Assembly: GCA_037577475.1 (NCBI GenBank) | Contig: CM075194.1 | Coordinates: forward strand, 7,429,992-7,493,991 | Source of the DNA: Chaunax sp. Z400 | Taxonomy: Eukaryota > Chordata > Actinopteri > Lophiiformes > Chaunacidae | Reading direction: 5' to 3' | Length of the DNA stretch: 64,000 nucleotides | Part shown: piece after piece, positions 32,356 to 43,539 of the stretch | Numbering within the stretch: the first letter of the stretch is position 1 | How the letters are laid out: the number at the start of each line of letters is the position of its first letter | Notes under the pieces: generated by a model | Database searches by the model: none | Seen by the model: only the letters and a program-made list of their open reading frames with translations | What the model was told of the DNA's origin: nothing | Position numbers and translations under genes: made by a program

Positions 32356-32775
32356 GTTCTTCTCTCGCTGCACAATAGTAAACTGCAGCCTGATCGATTG
32401 CTGCGACTTGAATGATTAGAGAACCATTCTTTTTTTTTTGCCTCCGCCTAAATCTCCAGACATTGTAAAATCTTTTTTTGTATATCTCCTCCATGGCGAC
32501 AGTACTGACGTACAAGGTCCCAATGAGTTTCATCGTTGTGTCTCCAGGTGACTGCTGGTACCAGATCATCACCCTGCAGCAGTCAGTATTATCATTCCGT
32601 GACTGACGGAATTCAAGACCCAGACAACCACCTGTGTAGAGAAGAAAAATATATATAAATATGATTACATTTCGACTGATGACAAAACGAAAATAATTCC
32701 ACAATTATTGGAGCTAACTTTACTCAAACAAATTGTCTGAGAGGCAACAGAACAAGAGAAAACGGATCATTTTGA
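32356..32775 (-). pseudogene. TRBV pseudogene lacking most of FR1
   Basis: The V exon starts at 32631 after a good acceptor as GCLGLEFRQS, then goes straight to the CDR1 area and VMIWYQQSPGD; FR1 with Cys23 is missing. FR3 is disturbed around an A-rich run (about 32430-32445) and ends AVYYCAAR with no CACAGTG heptamer. A leader-like MIRFLLFCCLS (ATG near 32772) has a donor in the wrong phase. Several independent lesions. Confidence 0.8.
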
Positions 32776-32779
32776 CTCC

Positions 32780-33104
32780 ATCAGTGCATTTAGATAACAG
32801 GTCCAAACTACGTATGGCAGACTTGTAGCGGTTTTAAGCCAGTTAGATTTGATTTTAGCTCAGCCTGACGGTCACTGTGAGTGATAGAGTTTCAACTGAT
32901 GCCACTCATGAAAAGAAAAGGGAGGCGAGTATGAAGCGACCACTGACTGTTGACGGCATCAAATCAAGAGCAGCCGACTGGGAGTTTTTTTTCCCCACGT
33001 TCTCATTCAAAACTATCAAGGCTGATACAAGTTGGTTCCGTTTTATCATGCAGTCTGCACTGTGCACTGCTGCCTTTAGCTTGACTATGAGGGAAGAGAG
33101 AGAG
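32780..33104. other. Spacer before the duplicated V array
   Basis: No gene recognised. The array repeat begins abruptly near 33105 (GAGAGACATTCTTTGCC). Confidence 0.45.
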
Positions 33105-33775
33105 ACATTCTTTGCCGTGTCTCCACTCATATCTCCAGTAATATTAAAATGTTCTTTGAAAGACACCTAATTTTCGATGCTGCTGTAATGTACATGACAT
33201 GGGTTTCAGTGCTTGGTCTCCTGGTTTTTTTTTTCTGTTAATTGTTCTGTACTTGCCAAGATTTAATATCTTAATTAGAAATGGATAATTGATCTTGTTT
33301 TAAAAGTTATTTATTTTTCTTTTTAATCCAGCCTACATATTTCCAGGCTTGAACCAATTTATGTGAATATTTCTTGACAAGTAAATTTATCTTGCTGCTT
33401 GGACAGGTAATTTCACTAGTATTAAGCTTTTCTCCTCAAATTCAGTGCTATTTCTTATGATTTAGCTACTCCTCTTCTTTTTTCTTCTTTTTTGCAGTGT
33501 GCAGATGATCTGGACATTGTCTCCAGGTCTTCTTAGAAGAGTCATGTAGGCATGATGACCATCTGAAAGAACACAGAACACTGAGAAGCTCTGACTCTTC
33601 ATCAACACCCTCCTATCAATTCTATACCAGCCACACCTTGTGTTGTAATGCTGTGTGTGTTCAGCTGAAGAATATTTGTGCAGCTCCATCTCCACCTACT
33701 GGAAAACATAGTATCTGAAACACTCACCAAATTTATTGTCAGCCAGTCAGCTGTTCAGCTTATCACATCACTGTG

Positions 33776-33900
33776 TTTGCTGATCGCACAAAAATACACT
33801 CTGCTGTCTTCAAGCTGCAAGTCTTTCACAGTAACAGCCCCGCTTTTTAGTTTATCTCTAATGGCAGAATATTTATTTTGAGAGAACCCCCATAGTCTGG
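33776..33900 (-). pseudogene. Vd relic 1: 3' end of a TRBV exon
   Basis: Reads FSQNKYSAIRDKLKSGAV, then DSRVYFCAISK, and ends at a perfect heptamer CACAGTG (33775-33769) without a good nonamer. The 5' half of the V is absent; the fragment begins at a CT microsatellite. Confidence 0.8.
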
Positions 33901-33906
33901 CTGTCC

Positions 33907-33907
33907 A

Positions 33908-33963
<56 letters not shown>
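33907..33963. repeat. (CT)n microsatellite
   Basis: Uninterrupted CT run marking the 5' break of Vd relic 1. Confidence 0.95.
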
Positions 33964-33967
<4 letters not shown>

Positions 33968-34316
33968 GTCTGTTAATTATTATAAAATCTATAAACCTAC
34001 ATATCTACTACACTGTCACACAGTTCTTTGACCTTGAAGCCACATAGATGAGAATACAAATCTGATGAGAATTTGAGTCAAAGCGATTCCTCTCAAAACG
34101 AGGTGCAGCTGCTTTTCAGACTGGGAGTGGGGCGTTAAAGGCATCGCTCCATATGAAGGACCTCCCATAATGATCTCTGATCTTAATAAAATAAAAAAAA
34201 CATCTTTGGTTAGAGTGGTTTATTCCAGGTGCAGTGTTCTGTGAACTTTGATTAGATGAATTAAAAGATGTGTGAGGAGGTTTTTATACTGAGGAGCAGT
34301 GAAATGTAACACTGTG

Positions 34317-34817
34317 TAAACTAGCAGCACAGAAGTACATTGCATTGCTGTTCAGTTCTTCAATTATTAATGTGCAGATCTGATCTTTATTTGCACTTCC
34401 TTTTAGCTTCACTTTCTTTCCACTCTCTGGTTCTCCATTCGTTGCGTACATGTATCCCAGGAGCTCTAGCTCTCTGTTTGACTGCTTGTACCAGAGGATT
34501 GTGTTATAGTTCGGATTACTATGTGAACACTTGATTTCGGCAGTTTCTCCCAGTTTGCGGTACATTTCAGCTGGAGTCTGGTGGACTTGGTCACTGAGAG
34601 AGGAACCTGAGACAAAACACAGCATGACCATAAACACTACTTCAAACATTAAATAGTCCAGTGGTACAAAACTAGAACAGCAGGAGTGTAGAAGACGCAA
34701 ACAAAAAACTGATTGTTAAAAACTCTAGGAAGAAACTTGTGAATGTAAAGTAATTTGAATGACGTTACCTGAAACCAGCATTGTGTTGAAATGAATGGTT
34801 AGGAATATGATGATCAT
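34317..34817 (-). CDS. TRBV: TRBV gene Va1
   Basis: Leader exon 34817-34769 (MIIIFLTIHFNTMLVS, phase 1) and V exon 34606-34317. FR1 has DQVHQTPAEMYRKLGETAE and Cys23 in IKCSHS; CDR1 region SNPNYNTILWYKQ; CDR2 region YMYATNGEPESGKKVK; Cys104 in AMYFCAAS. RSS: CACAGTG (34316-34310) then TAAAAACCT at 23 nt (or ATAAAAACC at 22). Intact. The 162-bp intron is also open in frame but has normal splice sites. Of the six Va genes this one differs most in CDR2 along with Va6. Confidence 0.93.
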
Positions 34818-34958
34818 GTTGTGTTCTCTATTAGGTCAATTATATTGAAGAATAAAAGATTTTGCTGCTATAGTACGAATCAATATGTTTTCTTTAGTGT
34901 ATCAGCACTTATACTGATTATTGACTAGCCGTTCTTGAAGTAATGAAGTCATTTGGTG

Positions 34959-34968
34959 GGTGGTGTCA
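34959..34968 (-). promoter_or_regulatory. Decamer-like V-beta promoter element of Va1
   Basis: GGTGGTGTCA matches 8 of 10 positions of the V-beta promoter decamer AGTGAYRTCA, 142 bp upstream of the leader ATG. A TATAAG lies between them (near 34910). The same element precedes every Va copy, for example 37178-37187. Confidence 0.45.
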
Positions 34969-35975
34969 TAGTGTATCCTCCTCCTCTAAATATCATGTCA
35001 GCTACCACTATATGCCACTGGCTCAGTATCAAATTTGTCCATAAGCGCTGGCTGGTGGCTCCTCATAGGACATCTGTATCTTGAATTATCAGAGGAAACA
35101 TTTTTAGTCTTTTGCATCTATAGCGACAATTTCATGTTATGTTAGAATGTCACTCAGTAGAGTGCATACCTCTGCCAAGGCTGAACAATTCTACACGTCT
35201 ACTTAGCTTCCCCGACCTTCCCCTGCGCTTCATGGGGCGTCTGCTCCAAGAGTCCAATCCTACAGTCCTTGCAACTGCAATTGTATTATGTTTCGAGAGA
35301 GACATTCTTTGCCGTGTCTCCACTCATATCTCCAGTAATATTAAAATGTTCTTTGAAAGACACCTAATTTTCGATGCTGCTGTAATGTACATGACATGGG
35401 TTTCAGTGCTTGGTCTCCAGGGTTTTTTTTTTCTGTTAATTGTTCTGTACTTGCCAAGATTTAATATCTTAATTAGAAATGGATAAATGATCTTGTTTTA
35501 AAAGTTATTTAGTTTTTAAAAAATCTAGCCTACATATTTCCAGGCTTGAACCAACTTATTTGAATAGTTCTTGACAAGTAAATTTATCTTGCTGCTTGGA
35601 CAGGTAATTTCACTAGTATTAAGCTTTTCTCCTCAAATTCAGTGCTATTTCTTATGATTTAGCTACTCCTCTTCTTTTTTTTCTTCTTTTTTTGCAGTGT
35701 GCAGATAATCTGGACATTGTCTCCAGGTCTTCTTAGAAGAGTCATGTAGGCATGATGACCATCTGAAAGAACACAGAACACTGAGAAGCTCTGACTCTTC
35801 ATCAACACCCTCCTATCAATTCTATACCAGCTACACCTTGTGTTGTAATGCTGTGTGTGTTCAGCTGAAGAATATTTGTGCAGCTCCATCTCCACCTACT
35901 GGAAAACATAGTTTCTGAAACACTCACCAAATTTATTGTCAGCCAGTCAGCTGTTCAGCTTATCACATCACTGTG

Positions 35976-36105
35976 TTTGCTGATTGCACAAAAATACACT
36001 CTGCTGTCTTCAAGCTGCAAGTCTTTCACAGTAACAGCCCCGCTTTTTAGTTTATCTCTAATGGCAGAATATTTAGTTTAAGAGAACCCCCATAGTCTGG
36101 CTGTC
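35976..36105 (-). pseudogene. Vd relic 2
   Basis: Same truncated V end as Vd relic 1 with heptamer CACAGTG at 35975-35969, bounded 5' by a CT run. Reads through to VYFCAI. Confidence 0.8.
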
Positions 36106-36107
36106 CA

Positions 36108-36110
<3 letters not shown>

Positions 36111-36176
<66 letters not shown>

Positions 36177-36183
36177 TCTCTCT
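36111..36183. repeat. (CT)n microsatellite
   Basis: CT run with one GT interruption at the break of Vd relic 2. Confidence 0.95.
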
Positions 36184-36535
36184 ATCAGTCTGTTAATTAT
36201 TATAAAATCTATAAACCTACACATCTACTACACTGTCACACAGTTCTTTGACCTTGAAGCCACATAGATGAGAATACAAATCTGATGAGAATTTGAGTCA
36301 TAGCGATTCCTCTCAAAACGAGGTGCAGCTGCTTTTCAGACTGGGAGTGGGGCGTTAAAGGCATCGCTCCATATGAAGGACCTCCCATAATGATCTCTGA
36401 TCTTAATAAAATAAAAAAAACATCTTTGGTTATAGTGGTTTATTCCAGGTGCAGTGTTCTGTGATCTGTGATAGATGAATTAAAAGATGTGTGAGGAGGT
36501 TTTTATACTGAGGAGCAGTGAAATGTAACACTGTG

Positions 36536-37036
36536 TAAACTAGCAGCACAGAAGTACATTGCATTGCTGTTCAGTACTTCAATTATTAATGTGCAGATCT
36601 GATCTTTACTTGCACTTCCTTTTAGCTTTTCTTTCTTTCCACTCTCTAGTTGTCCACTTTCTCCGACCATGTATCCCAGGAGCTCTAGCTCTCTGTTTGA
36701 CTGCTTGTACCAGAGGATTGTGTTATAGTTCAGAATACTATGTGAACACTTGATTTCGGCTGTTTCATCCATTTTGCGGTACATTTCAGCTGGAGTCTGG
36801 TGGACTTGGTCACTGAGAGAGGAACCTGAGACAAAACACAGCATGACCATAAACACTACTTCAAACATTAAATAGTCCAGTGGTACAAAACTAGAACAGC
36901 AGGAGTGTAGAAGACGCAAACAAAAAACTGATTGTTAAAAACTTTAGGAAGAAACTTGTGAATGTAAAGTAATTTGAATGACGTTACCTGAAACCAGCAT
37001 TGTGTTGAAATGAATGGTTAGGAATATGATGATCAT
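36536..37036 (-). CDS. TRBV: TRBV gene Va2
   Basis: Leader 37036-36988, V exon 36825-36536. Distinguished by KMDETAE in FR1 (other copies KLGETA), CDR1 region SILNYNTILWYKQ and CDR2 region YMVGESGQLESGKKEK; the CDR2 is identical to Va4. RSS heptamer CACAGTG at 36535-36529. Intact and probably functional. Confidence 0.93.
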
Positions 37037-38187
37037 GTTGTGTTCTCTATTAGGTCAATTATATTGAAGAATAAAAGATTTTGCTGCTATAGTACGAATC
37101 AATATGTTTTCTTTAGTGTATCAGCACCTATACTGATTATTGACTAGCCGTTCTTGAAGTAATGAAGTCATTTGGTGGGTGGTGTCATAGTGTATCCTCC
37201 TCCTCTAAATATCATGTCAGCTACCACTATATGCCACTGGCTCAGTATCACATTTTTCCATAAGCGCTGGCTGGTGGCTCCTCATAGGACATCTGTATCT
37301 TGAATTATCAGAGAAAACATTTTTAGTCTTTTGCATCTATAGCGACAATTTCATGTTATGTTAGAATGTCACTCAGTAGAGTGCATACCTCTGCCAAGGC
37401 TGAACAATTCTACACGTCTACTTAGCTTCCCCGACCTTCCCCTGCGCTTCATGGGGCGTCTGCTCCAAGAGTCCAATCCTACAGTCCTTGCAACTGCAAT
37501 TGTATTATGTTTCGAGAGAGACATTCTTTGCCGTGTCTCCACTCATATCTCCAGTAATATTAAAATGTTCTTTGAAAGACACCTAATTTTCGATGCTGCT
37601 GTAATGTACATGACATGGGTTTCAGTGCTTGGTCTCCAGGGTTTTTTTCTGTTAATTGTTCTGTACTTGCCAAGATTTAATATCTTAATTAGAAATGGAT
37701 AAATGATCTTGTTTTAAAAGTTATTTAGTTTTTAAAAAATCTAGCCTACATATTTCCAGGCTTGAACCAACTTATTTGAATAGTTCTTGACAAGTAAATT
37801 TATCTTGCTGCTTGGACAGGTAATTTCACTAGTATTAAGCCTTTCTCCTCAAATTCAGTGCTATTTCTTATGATTTAGCTACTCTTCTTCTTTTTTCTTC
37901 TTTTTTTGCAGTGTGCAGATGATCTGGACATTGTCTCCAGGTCTTCTTAGAAGAGTCATGTAGGCATGATGACCATCTGAAAGAACACAGAACACTGAGA
38001 AGCTCTGACTCTTCATCAACACCCTCCTATCAATTCTATACCAGCCACACCTTGTGTTGTAATGCTGTGTGTTCATCTGAAGAACATTTGTGCAGCTCCA
38101 TCTCCACCTACTGGAAAACATAGTTTCTGAAACACTCACCAAATTTATTGACAGCCAGGCAGCTGTTCAGCTTATCACATCACTGTG

Positions 38188-38300
38188 TTTGCTGATTGCA
38201 CAAAAATACACTCTGCTGTCTTCAAGCTGCAAGTCTTTCACAGTAACAGCCCCGCTTTTTAGTTTATCTCTAATGGCAGAATATTTAGTTTGAGAGAACC
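38188..38300 (-). pseudogene. Vd relic 3
   Basis: Truncated V end with heptamer CACAGTG at 38187-38181. The segment between relic and CT run is about 14 bp shorter than in the first two units (no GTCTGGCTGTCCA). Confidence 0.8.
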
Positions 38301-38306
38301 CCCATA

Positions 38307-38309
<3 letters not shown>

Positions 38310-38370
<61 letters not shown>
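38310..38370. repeat. (CT)n microsatellite
   Basis: CT run at the break of Vd relic 3. Confidence 0.95.
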
Positions 38371-38373
<3 letters not shown>

Positions 38374-38722
38374 AGTCTGTTAATTATTATAAAATATATA
38401 AACCTACACATCTACTACACTGTCACACAGGTCTTTGACCTTGAAGCCACATAGATGAGAATACAAATCTGATGAGAATTTGAGTCATAGCGATTCCTCT
38501 CAAAACGAGGTGCAGCTGCTTTTCAGACTGGGAGTGGGGCGTTAAAGGCATCGCTCCATATGAAGGACCTCCCATAATGATCTCTGATCTTAATAAAATA
38601 AAAAAAACATCTTTGGTTAGAGTGGTTTATTCCAGGTGCAGTGTTCTGTGATCTGTGATAGATGAATTAAAAGATGTGTGAGGAGGTTTTTATACTGAGG
38701 AGCAGTGAAATGTAACACTGTG

Positions 38723-39223
38723 TAAACTAGCAGCACAGAAGTACATTGCATTGCTGTTCAGTACTTCAATTATTAATGTGCAGATCTTATCTTTATTTGC
38801 ACTTCCTTTTAGCTTTTCTTTCTTTCCACTCTCTGGTTGTGCACTTTCTCTGTACATGTATCCCAGGAGCTCTAGCTCTCTGTTTGACTGCTTGTACCAG
38901 AGGATTGTGTCATAAGTCTGAATACTATGTGAACACTTGATTTCGGCTGTTTCTCCCAGTTTGCGGTACATTTCAGCTGGAGTCTGGTGGACTTGGTCAC
39001 TGAGAGAGGAACCTGAGACAAAACACAGCATGACCATAAACACTACTTCAAACATTAAATAGTCCAGTGGTACAAAACTAGAACAGCAGGAGTGTAGAAG
39101 ACGCAAAGAAAAAACTGATTGTTAAAAACTTGAGGAAGAAACTTGTGAATGTAAAGTAATTTGAATGACGTTACCTGAAACCAGCATTGTGTTGAAATGA
39201 ATGGTTAGGAATATGATGATCAT
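38723..39223 (-). CDS. TRBV: TRBV gene Va3
   Basis: Leader 39223-39175, V exon 39012-38723. CDR1 region SIQTYDTILWYKQ, CDR2 region YMYRESAQPESGKKEK, and KDKICT in place of KDQICT. RSS heptamer CACAGTG at 38722-38716. Intact. Confidence 0.93.
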
Positions 39224-40129
39224 GTTGTGTTCTCTATTAGGTCAATTATATTGAAGAATAAAAGATTTTGCTGCTATAGTACGAATCAATATGTTTTCTT
39301 TAGTGTATCAGCACTTATGCTGATTATTGACTAGCCGTTCTTGAAGTAATGAAGTCATTTGGTGGGTGGTGTCATAGTGTATCCTCCTCCTCTAAATATC
39401 ATGTCAGCTACCACTATATGCCACTGGCTCAGTATCACATTTTTCCATAAGCGCTGGCTGGTGGCTCCTCATAGGACATCTGTATCTTGAATTATCAGAG
39501 GAAACATTTTTAGTCTTTTGCATCTATAGCGACAATTTCATGTTATGTTAGAATGTCACTCAGTAGAGTGCATACCTCTGCCAAGGCTGAACAATTCTAC
39601 ACGTCTACTTAGCTTCCCCGACCTTCCCCTGCGCTTCATGGGGCGTCTGCTCCAAGAGTCCAATCCTACAGTCCTTGCAACTGCAATTATATTGCAAGCA
39701 TTTTGGTGAAAAGACACCTCAATCCTACAATATGTTTACTTGTCAAAACTTCCATCTGGAAGCTTTTTTAAGCAAAACTTGCCATTCAGCACACTGGGGG
39801 ATGTCTCCTCAGTCATTGTCTTATCTGTCTCTTATGCGCCCCACTGAAAATTCGCAACTTAGCAATTTAATTAATTTCTGTACAAAAAAATTAGTGTGTT
39901 AAAGTTTCTATAATAATTTTAAAGTTTCTATAATAAAGTTACTATAATAATAATAATAGTATAATATAATATTAATATATTTAATATTATATATTCTAAT
40001 AATAATTGCGTGTTACCCTTGATAGCCCTTAAACACAGCCTCCTTGGCTGAGGTAATAATTCTGGACACATTACTGTTAAAAAGAAGAATATATCTGTCA
40101 TGTATCTCATTCTAGTTTTTTGGTTCCTC

Positions 40130-40700
40130 TTATTTTGTAAGGTTCATTTCATGAATTAGTGCCACTGTTTCCTGTTTTATTTTGTAGCCTTATTCCGTGT
40201 CATGGGCTATTGCTTTGCATTTCCTGTGTTTTCTTAGGATCTGTTTTACCCCTTTGGTTCCTGTATGTGTTTTAGTCTTCTGTGTTTAGTTCCAGTTTGC
40301 TCCCTTTCCCTTTGCTCATGTGTTCTCTGTCTATTAGTTTATTGCTGCATCCTCCTTGTTTCTTCCCCTTTAATATATTTTCCCTCCAGTGTGTGATTGT
40401 CTGATTGTCTCCACCTGTTATTGATTGTCTCCTCCTCCCTGTGTCACCTCCTTACCCTAGTGTATTTAGTCAGTGTGATTCCCTCTGTGAGCTGCCAGTT
40501 CCAGCCTTTCCCTAGTGCTTCCAGTGTTTTTTCTCCCTGTGTTTATCAGTAAGTTTTCGTTCTGTTGGATTTTTGTTATTTCCTATGTTCCTGCCTTTTG
40601 CCTTTGTTTATTAGATTATGGATTATTGGACTGTGAGGTTATGTTTGGACTTTGTGTTAATTAAACCCCTGAACCGCAATCCGCCCCTTGTCTGTATTTG
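40130..40700 (+). repeat. LTR-like interspersed repeat, copy 1
   Basis: T-rich sequence with TGTTTCCTGTTTTATTTTG near its start and GATTATGGATTATTGGACTG then TTAATTAAACCCCTGAACC near its end, in the style of solo LTRs common in fish. It replaces the V exon expected downstream of the orphan leader at 40809. Confidence 0.45.
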
Positions 40701-40808
40701 GGTCAACAGTTTCTTTAAATGGGTGGCGTCATAGAGCATTTCCTACCCTTTATAAATCACTGGCTCAGTTTAAATGTCTAAGTGAGGATATAAAAAAAAT
40801 GACTTTAC

Positions 40809-40857
40809 CTGAAACCAGAATAGAGTTTAAAGTAATGAAAAGAAATAAAATTATCAT
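40809..40857 (-). pseudogene. Orphan TRBV leader exon 1
   Basis: MIILFLFITLNSILVS with a phase-1 donor (G|GTAAAG), homologous to the Va leader, but no V exon follows before the LTR-like repeat. Its promoter-like GGTGGCGTCA lies on the wrong side, so parts of two V genes have been fused by deletion. Confidence 0.65.
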
Positions 40858-41060
40858 TTTTTTCCCCCTGTTTTTTTGTTGTTGCTTTGCAAAATATGAT
40901 CAAAATAAGATCATTAATTTGTTGTTGCAATGAATGAATGAATGAAGAGCATGTCTAAGCTTCTTTTTGCTTAAACCCATCCATTTGATTAGGTGGCTGG
41001 AGTCACTGTGCAAGATCAAGTGTGATGGGGAGGTTTTTGTACTGGGATGAGGGACATGAA

Positions 41061-41487
41061 AACGGGCAACACAGAATGCACTGCTGTTCAAGCCTTCAAT
41101 TGTTAATGTGCAGGTATGGCCTTCATTTGCACTCTCATTCAGCCTCATGTTCACTCCAGTCCCTGCATATCCAGTGTTTAATATCATGTATCTGATGAGC
41201 TGCAGGTGTCCGCCCTTCATTTGCTTGTACCAGAGGATTTGATCGTAGTGTTTAATACTGTGTGAACACTGTATTGTCGCTGTTTGTCCTGGTTTCTTAT
41301 ACATGTCAGCTTGAGTCTGGTAGACTTGATCACTGAGAGAGGAACCTGTTGAAAAGATATCAACAATAACACAAAAAAAAGTCTACAGTCTACAACCATG
41401 AGGGTGTGTCCACAGGAAATAGTTTTTAAAATGTTTGTTACCTGAAACAAGTACGGCATTGACGACTATGCAGAAGACAATGATCAT
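41061..41487 (-). pseudogene. TRBV gene Vb1, lacking an RSS heptamer
   Basis: Leader 41487-41442 (MIIVFCIVVNAVLVS) and V exon 41345 to about 41061. FR1 SLSDQVYQTQADMYKKPGQ, IQCSHS, ILWYKQMKGG, and SSAFCVAR, where two residues before Cys104 are missing compared with Va. A perfect nonamer ACAAAAACC (41040-41032) is present, but no CACAGTG-like heptamer; about 11 bp are missing relative to Va. The domain is open but probably cannot rearrange. Confidence 0.8.
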
Positions 41488-41879
41488 CTTGTTGTGTTTT
41501 TTGACTGAATTTAAGAACATCCTACTCATTGGTACAGTTTTGTGCAGTTCTTTTTTTAACTTTGACACCTTTGCTGCTTAGCTGGGTGGTGTCAAGATGC
41601 AGCGAACTGCCACAACACACCACAGACATCCTGTATTGCCCCCTTATGAAAGGAAGCAAAATAACAAAGACCTGAAATGAACCCTGAAACCCAAACCAAA
41701 GTAAGCAGCCAAGTGTTTGTCTCAGGAGTCATAATAATGCAGTTTGACTTTAATAGAGCGAGCAGTGCGTTTTCAGTCATGTTTGTTTTTTTGAGGGTGC
41801 TACTTTTGTCCTGAAACCTAGAGGCCCAGTTTGTAGGGGTTTAGGAGCAGAAATGAATATAACATTCATAACTACAGGG

Positions 41880-41920
41880 ACACTCAGTAGAGCGCGTACC
41901 TCCGCCAAGGCACCAGTTCT
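41880..41920 (+). repeat. Fragment of a teleost interspersed repeat
   Basis: CACTCAGTAGAGCGCGTACC then TCCGCCAAGGC, the same family as the stretches near 35150 and 39555. Confidence 0.6.
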
Positions 41921-42646
41921 CCAGTTATTCTCTAAGAGACAAATTACATTAAAAACCTGAGAGTGCAATTCTGTTCTCTGTCTCAATAAATAACTAATCC
42001 ATGAGAAAATATCAGAATTTTTCTGAAATAAAGAAAAGTCTTCTTTAACTTTAGGTTTGAATGGTTTAACGATAATTGATACTTTATTTTTCAATAAACT
42101 GATGGACATGTTTTAAAAAGCTAATTTTGCAATTTAAAAAAAGTGGAAAAAATGCCAGATTCACACCAAAATTTATGCCAAGATGAGACAATTCAATTGT
42201 TTTCTGTTTATTGTTCTGAATCCAGTTCTGTAACATTGTAAAACACTATTATTGTATACATTATGATAAATTATGGTTCTGTTAGACCCATTCTAAATCA
42301 GTATCATTATAGCTATAATGATGGTGTTTTCACTTCTCTAGGCCTTTAAGATATGGTGCATTGATTCTGCTGGCGTGATCTACTGTATGTCATGAATTTG
42401 CACATGGTTATAGTCCATAAGAGGTTCTCTATGTATGTTTTTGTTGTTGTTCATAGCAAAATTAACTTAAGAGACCATGAGTGTGATATGGGAGGTGATG
42501 TTACCACAGAGATATGAAGAGTTACAGGTGGCTGCATTATGTGATGTTCTGTGACTGTATTGGAGGTCCCCCTACTGTGGAGCTGATAAATTCAGTTGTT
42601 AACTGGGGTTTTTTGTTCAGCTCTCACGTGTGTCTGTATCACTGTG

Positions 42647-43161
42647 CTCACTCACAGCACAGAAGTACAAGCCTTTGTCTTCTGACACCACATTCTTCAC
42701 TGTGAAAGTCCCGCTGTTAGCGTCCGATTTGGTGGTTGAGAATTTGTCATTCCCAAAGTCTGGTTGAAAGTCAGGTTCGGAGTTTGCAACAATGTATAAG
42801 ATTTGTTTCATTGTTTGTCCTGGTAGCTGTCTGAACCAGTACATCTGGTAATAGTTACCACCCTTTGTTTGGCTGCAGTGTATGGTGGCGTCTTCACCCT
42901 CGTCCTTCCACAGTATGGGGGGCTGGTTGACATCACTCCCTTCAATAAGACCTGTGTGTATCATAATAAATGTTTTCACTCTGACAACACTTCCAACAGA
43001 GAAAATAAATAAGAATAAGAATAATAAATGAGAGCAAAAACATGAAACACTAATTTGAAGTAAACCTCCAGTGATAAAACTTGATTTTATTGTAAATTAC
43101 CTGTGGTCCACAGCAAAATGACTGATAGTATGAGGAGGTCTAGTTTGAAGATAATGTCCAT
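42647..43161 (-). CDS. TRBV: TRBV gene Vc1
   Basis: Leader 43161-43101 (MDIIFKLDLLILSVILLWTT) and V exon 42951-42647. SDVNQPPILWKDEGEDATIH then Cys23, YQMYWFRQLPGQ, and GLYFCAVSE. RSS: CACAGTG (42646-42640), 23-nt spacer, ACAAAAAAC (42616-42608), very good. A CRE-like TGACGTA lies 52 bp upstream of the ATG (43213-43219). Intact. A family distinct from Va and Vb. Confidence 0.94.
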
Positions 43162-43212
43162 GTTCTGAAGACAAAAACAGTGAATCTATTCTCTTAAATA
43201 GTTACAGAGAAA

Positions 43213-43219
43213 TGACGTA
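43213..43219 (-). promoter_or_regulatory. CRE-like promoter element of Vc1
   Basis: TGACGTA 52 bp upstream of the leader ATG, where V-beta promoters carry a CRE-type decamer. Conserved upstream of Vc2 and Vc3. Confidence 0.45.
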
Positions 43220-43539
43220 TCGCAGACGTGTGTTAATGCATTTAGACCATGAGCCTAGGTGTAAGTGGGAGTATAAGTAATACCGTGTCTCCCCCTGCAG
43301 TTCATCACTGTTAATTGTTTAGTTTCTTATTAAGTAATTCAATGCAATTCACTGATGATTATCAATTTTCATTAGCACATGTATCAAATAATGACATATT
43401 AATCATGAAAAAAATAGTTTCAAAGAATAGAGTATGGTAAGTACTAATGGTTATAAGTGTACTCAAAGTTTTGATTTTCACAGTATTGAGTGTGTACTGT
43501 AAGCGTGACGTACAAGTAGGTGGAAATCACTGCGATTCC

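Larger units (their letters stand above)
33105..39690 (-). repeat. Tandem array of three Va-containing units
   Basis: Units of about 2.2 kb start at 33105, 35300 and 37519, each with a Vd relic, a CT run and one Va gene. Flanks and introns are nearly identical among units, indicating recent unequal crossing over. Confidence 0.9.

Noticed and set aside
33462..33695. A repeated minus-strand frame of about 77 codons downstream of the Vd relics
   Set aside because: Contains CWYR-like chance matches but no Ig framework order, RSS or leader; ends in a poly-Lys low-complexity run.
34607..34700. An N-terminal extension of the Va frame through its intron (MRLLHSCC...)
   Set aside because: The intron happens to be open in frame. 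A proper leader exon with phase-1 donor and acceptor gives the standard V gene structure.
35139..35486. A recurrent plus-strand open frame of about 115 codons present in five Va units
   Set aside because: It starts in a teleost interspersed repeat (CACTCAGTAGAGTGCATACC) and repeats only because the unit is duplicated. No domain, splice or promoter support, and indels occur in its T run.
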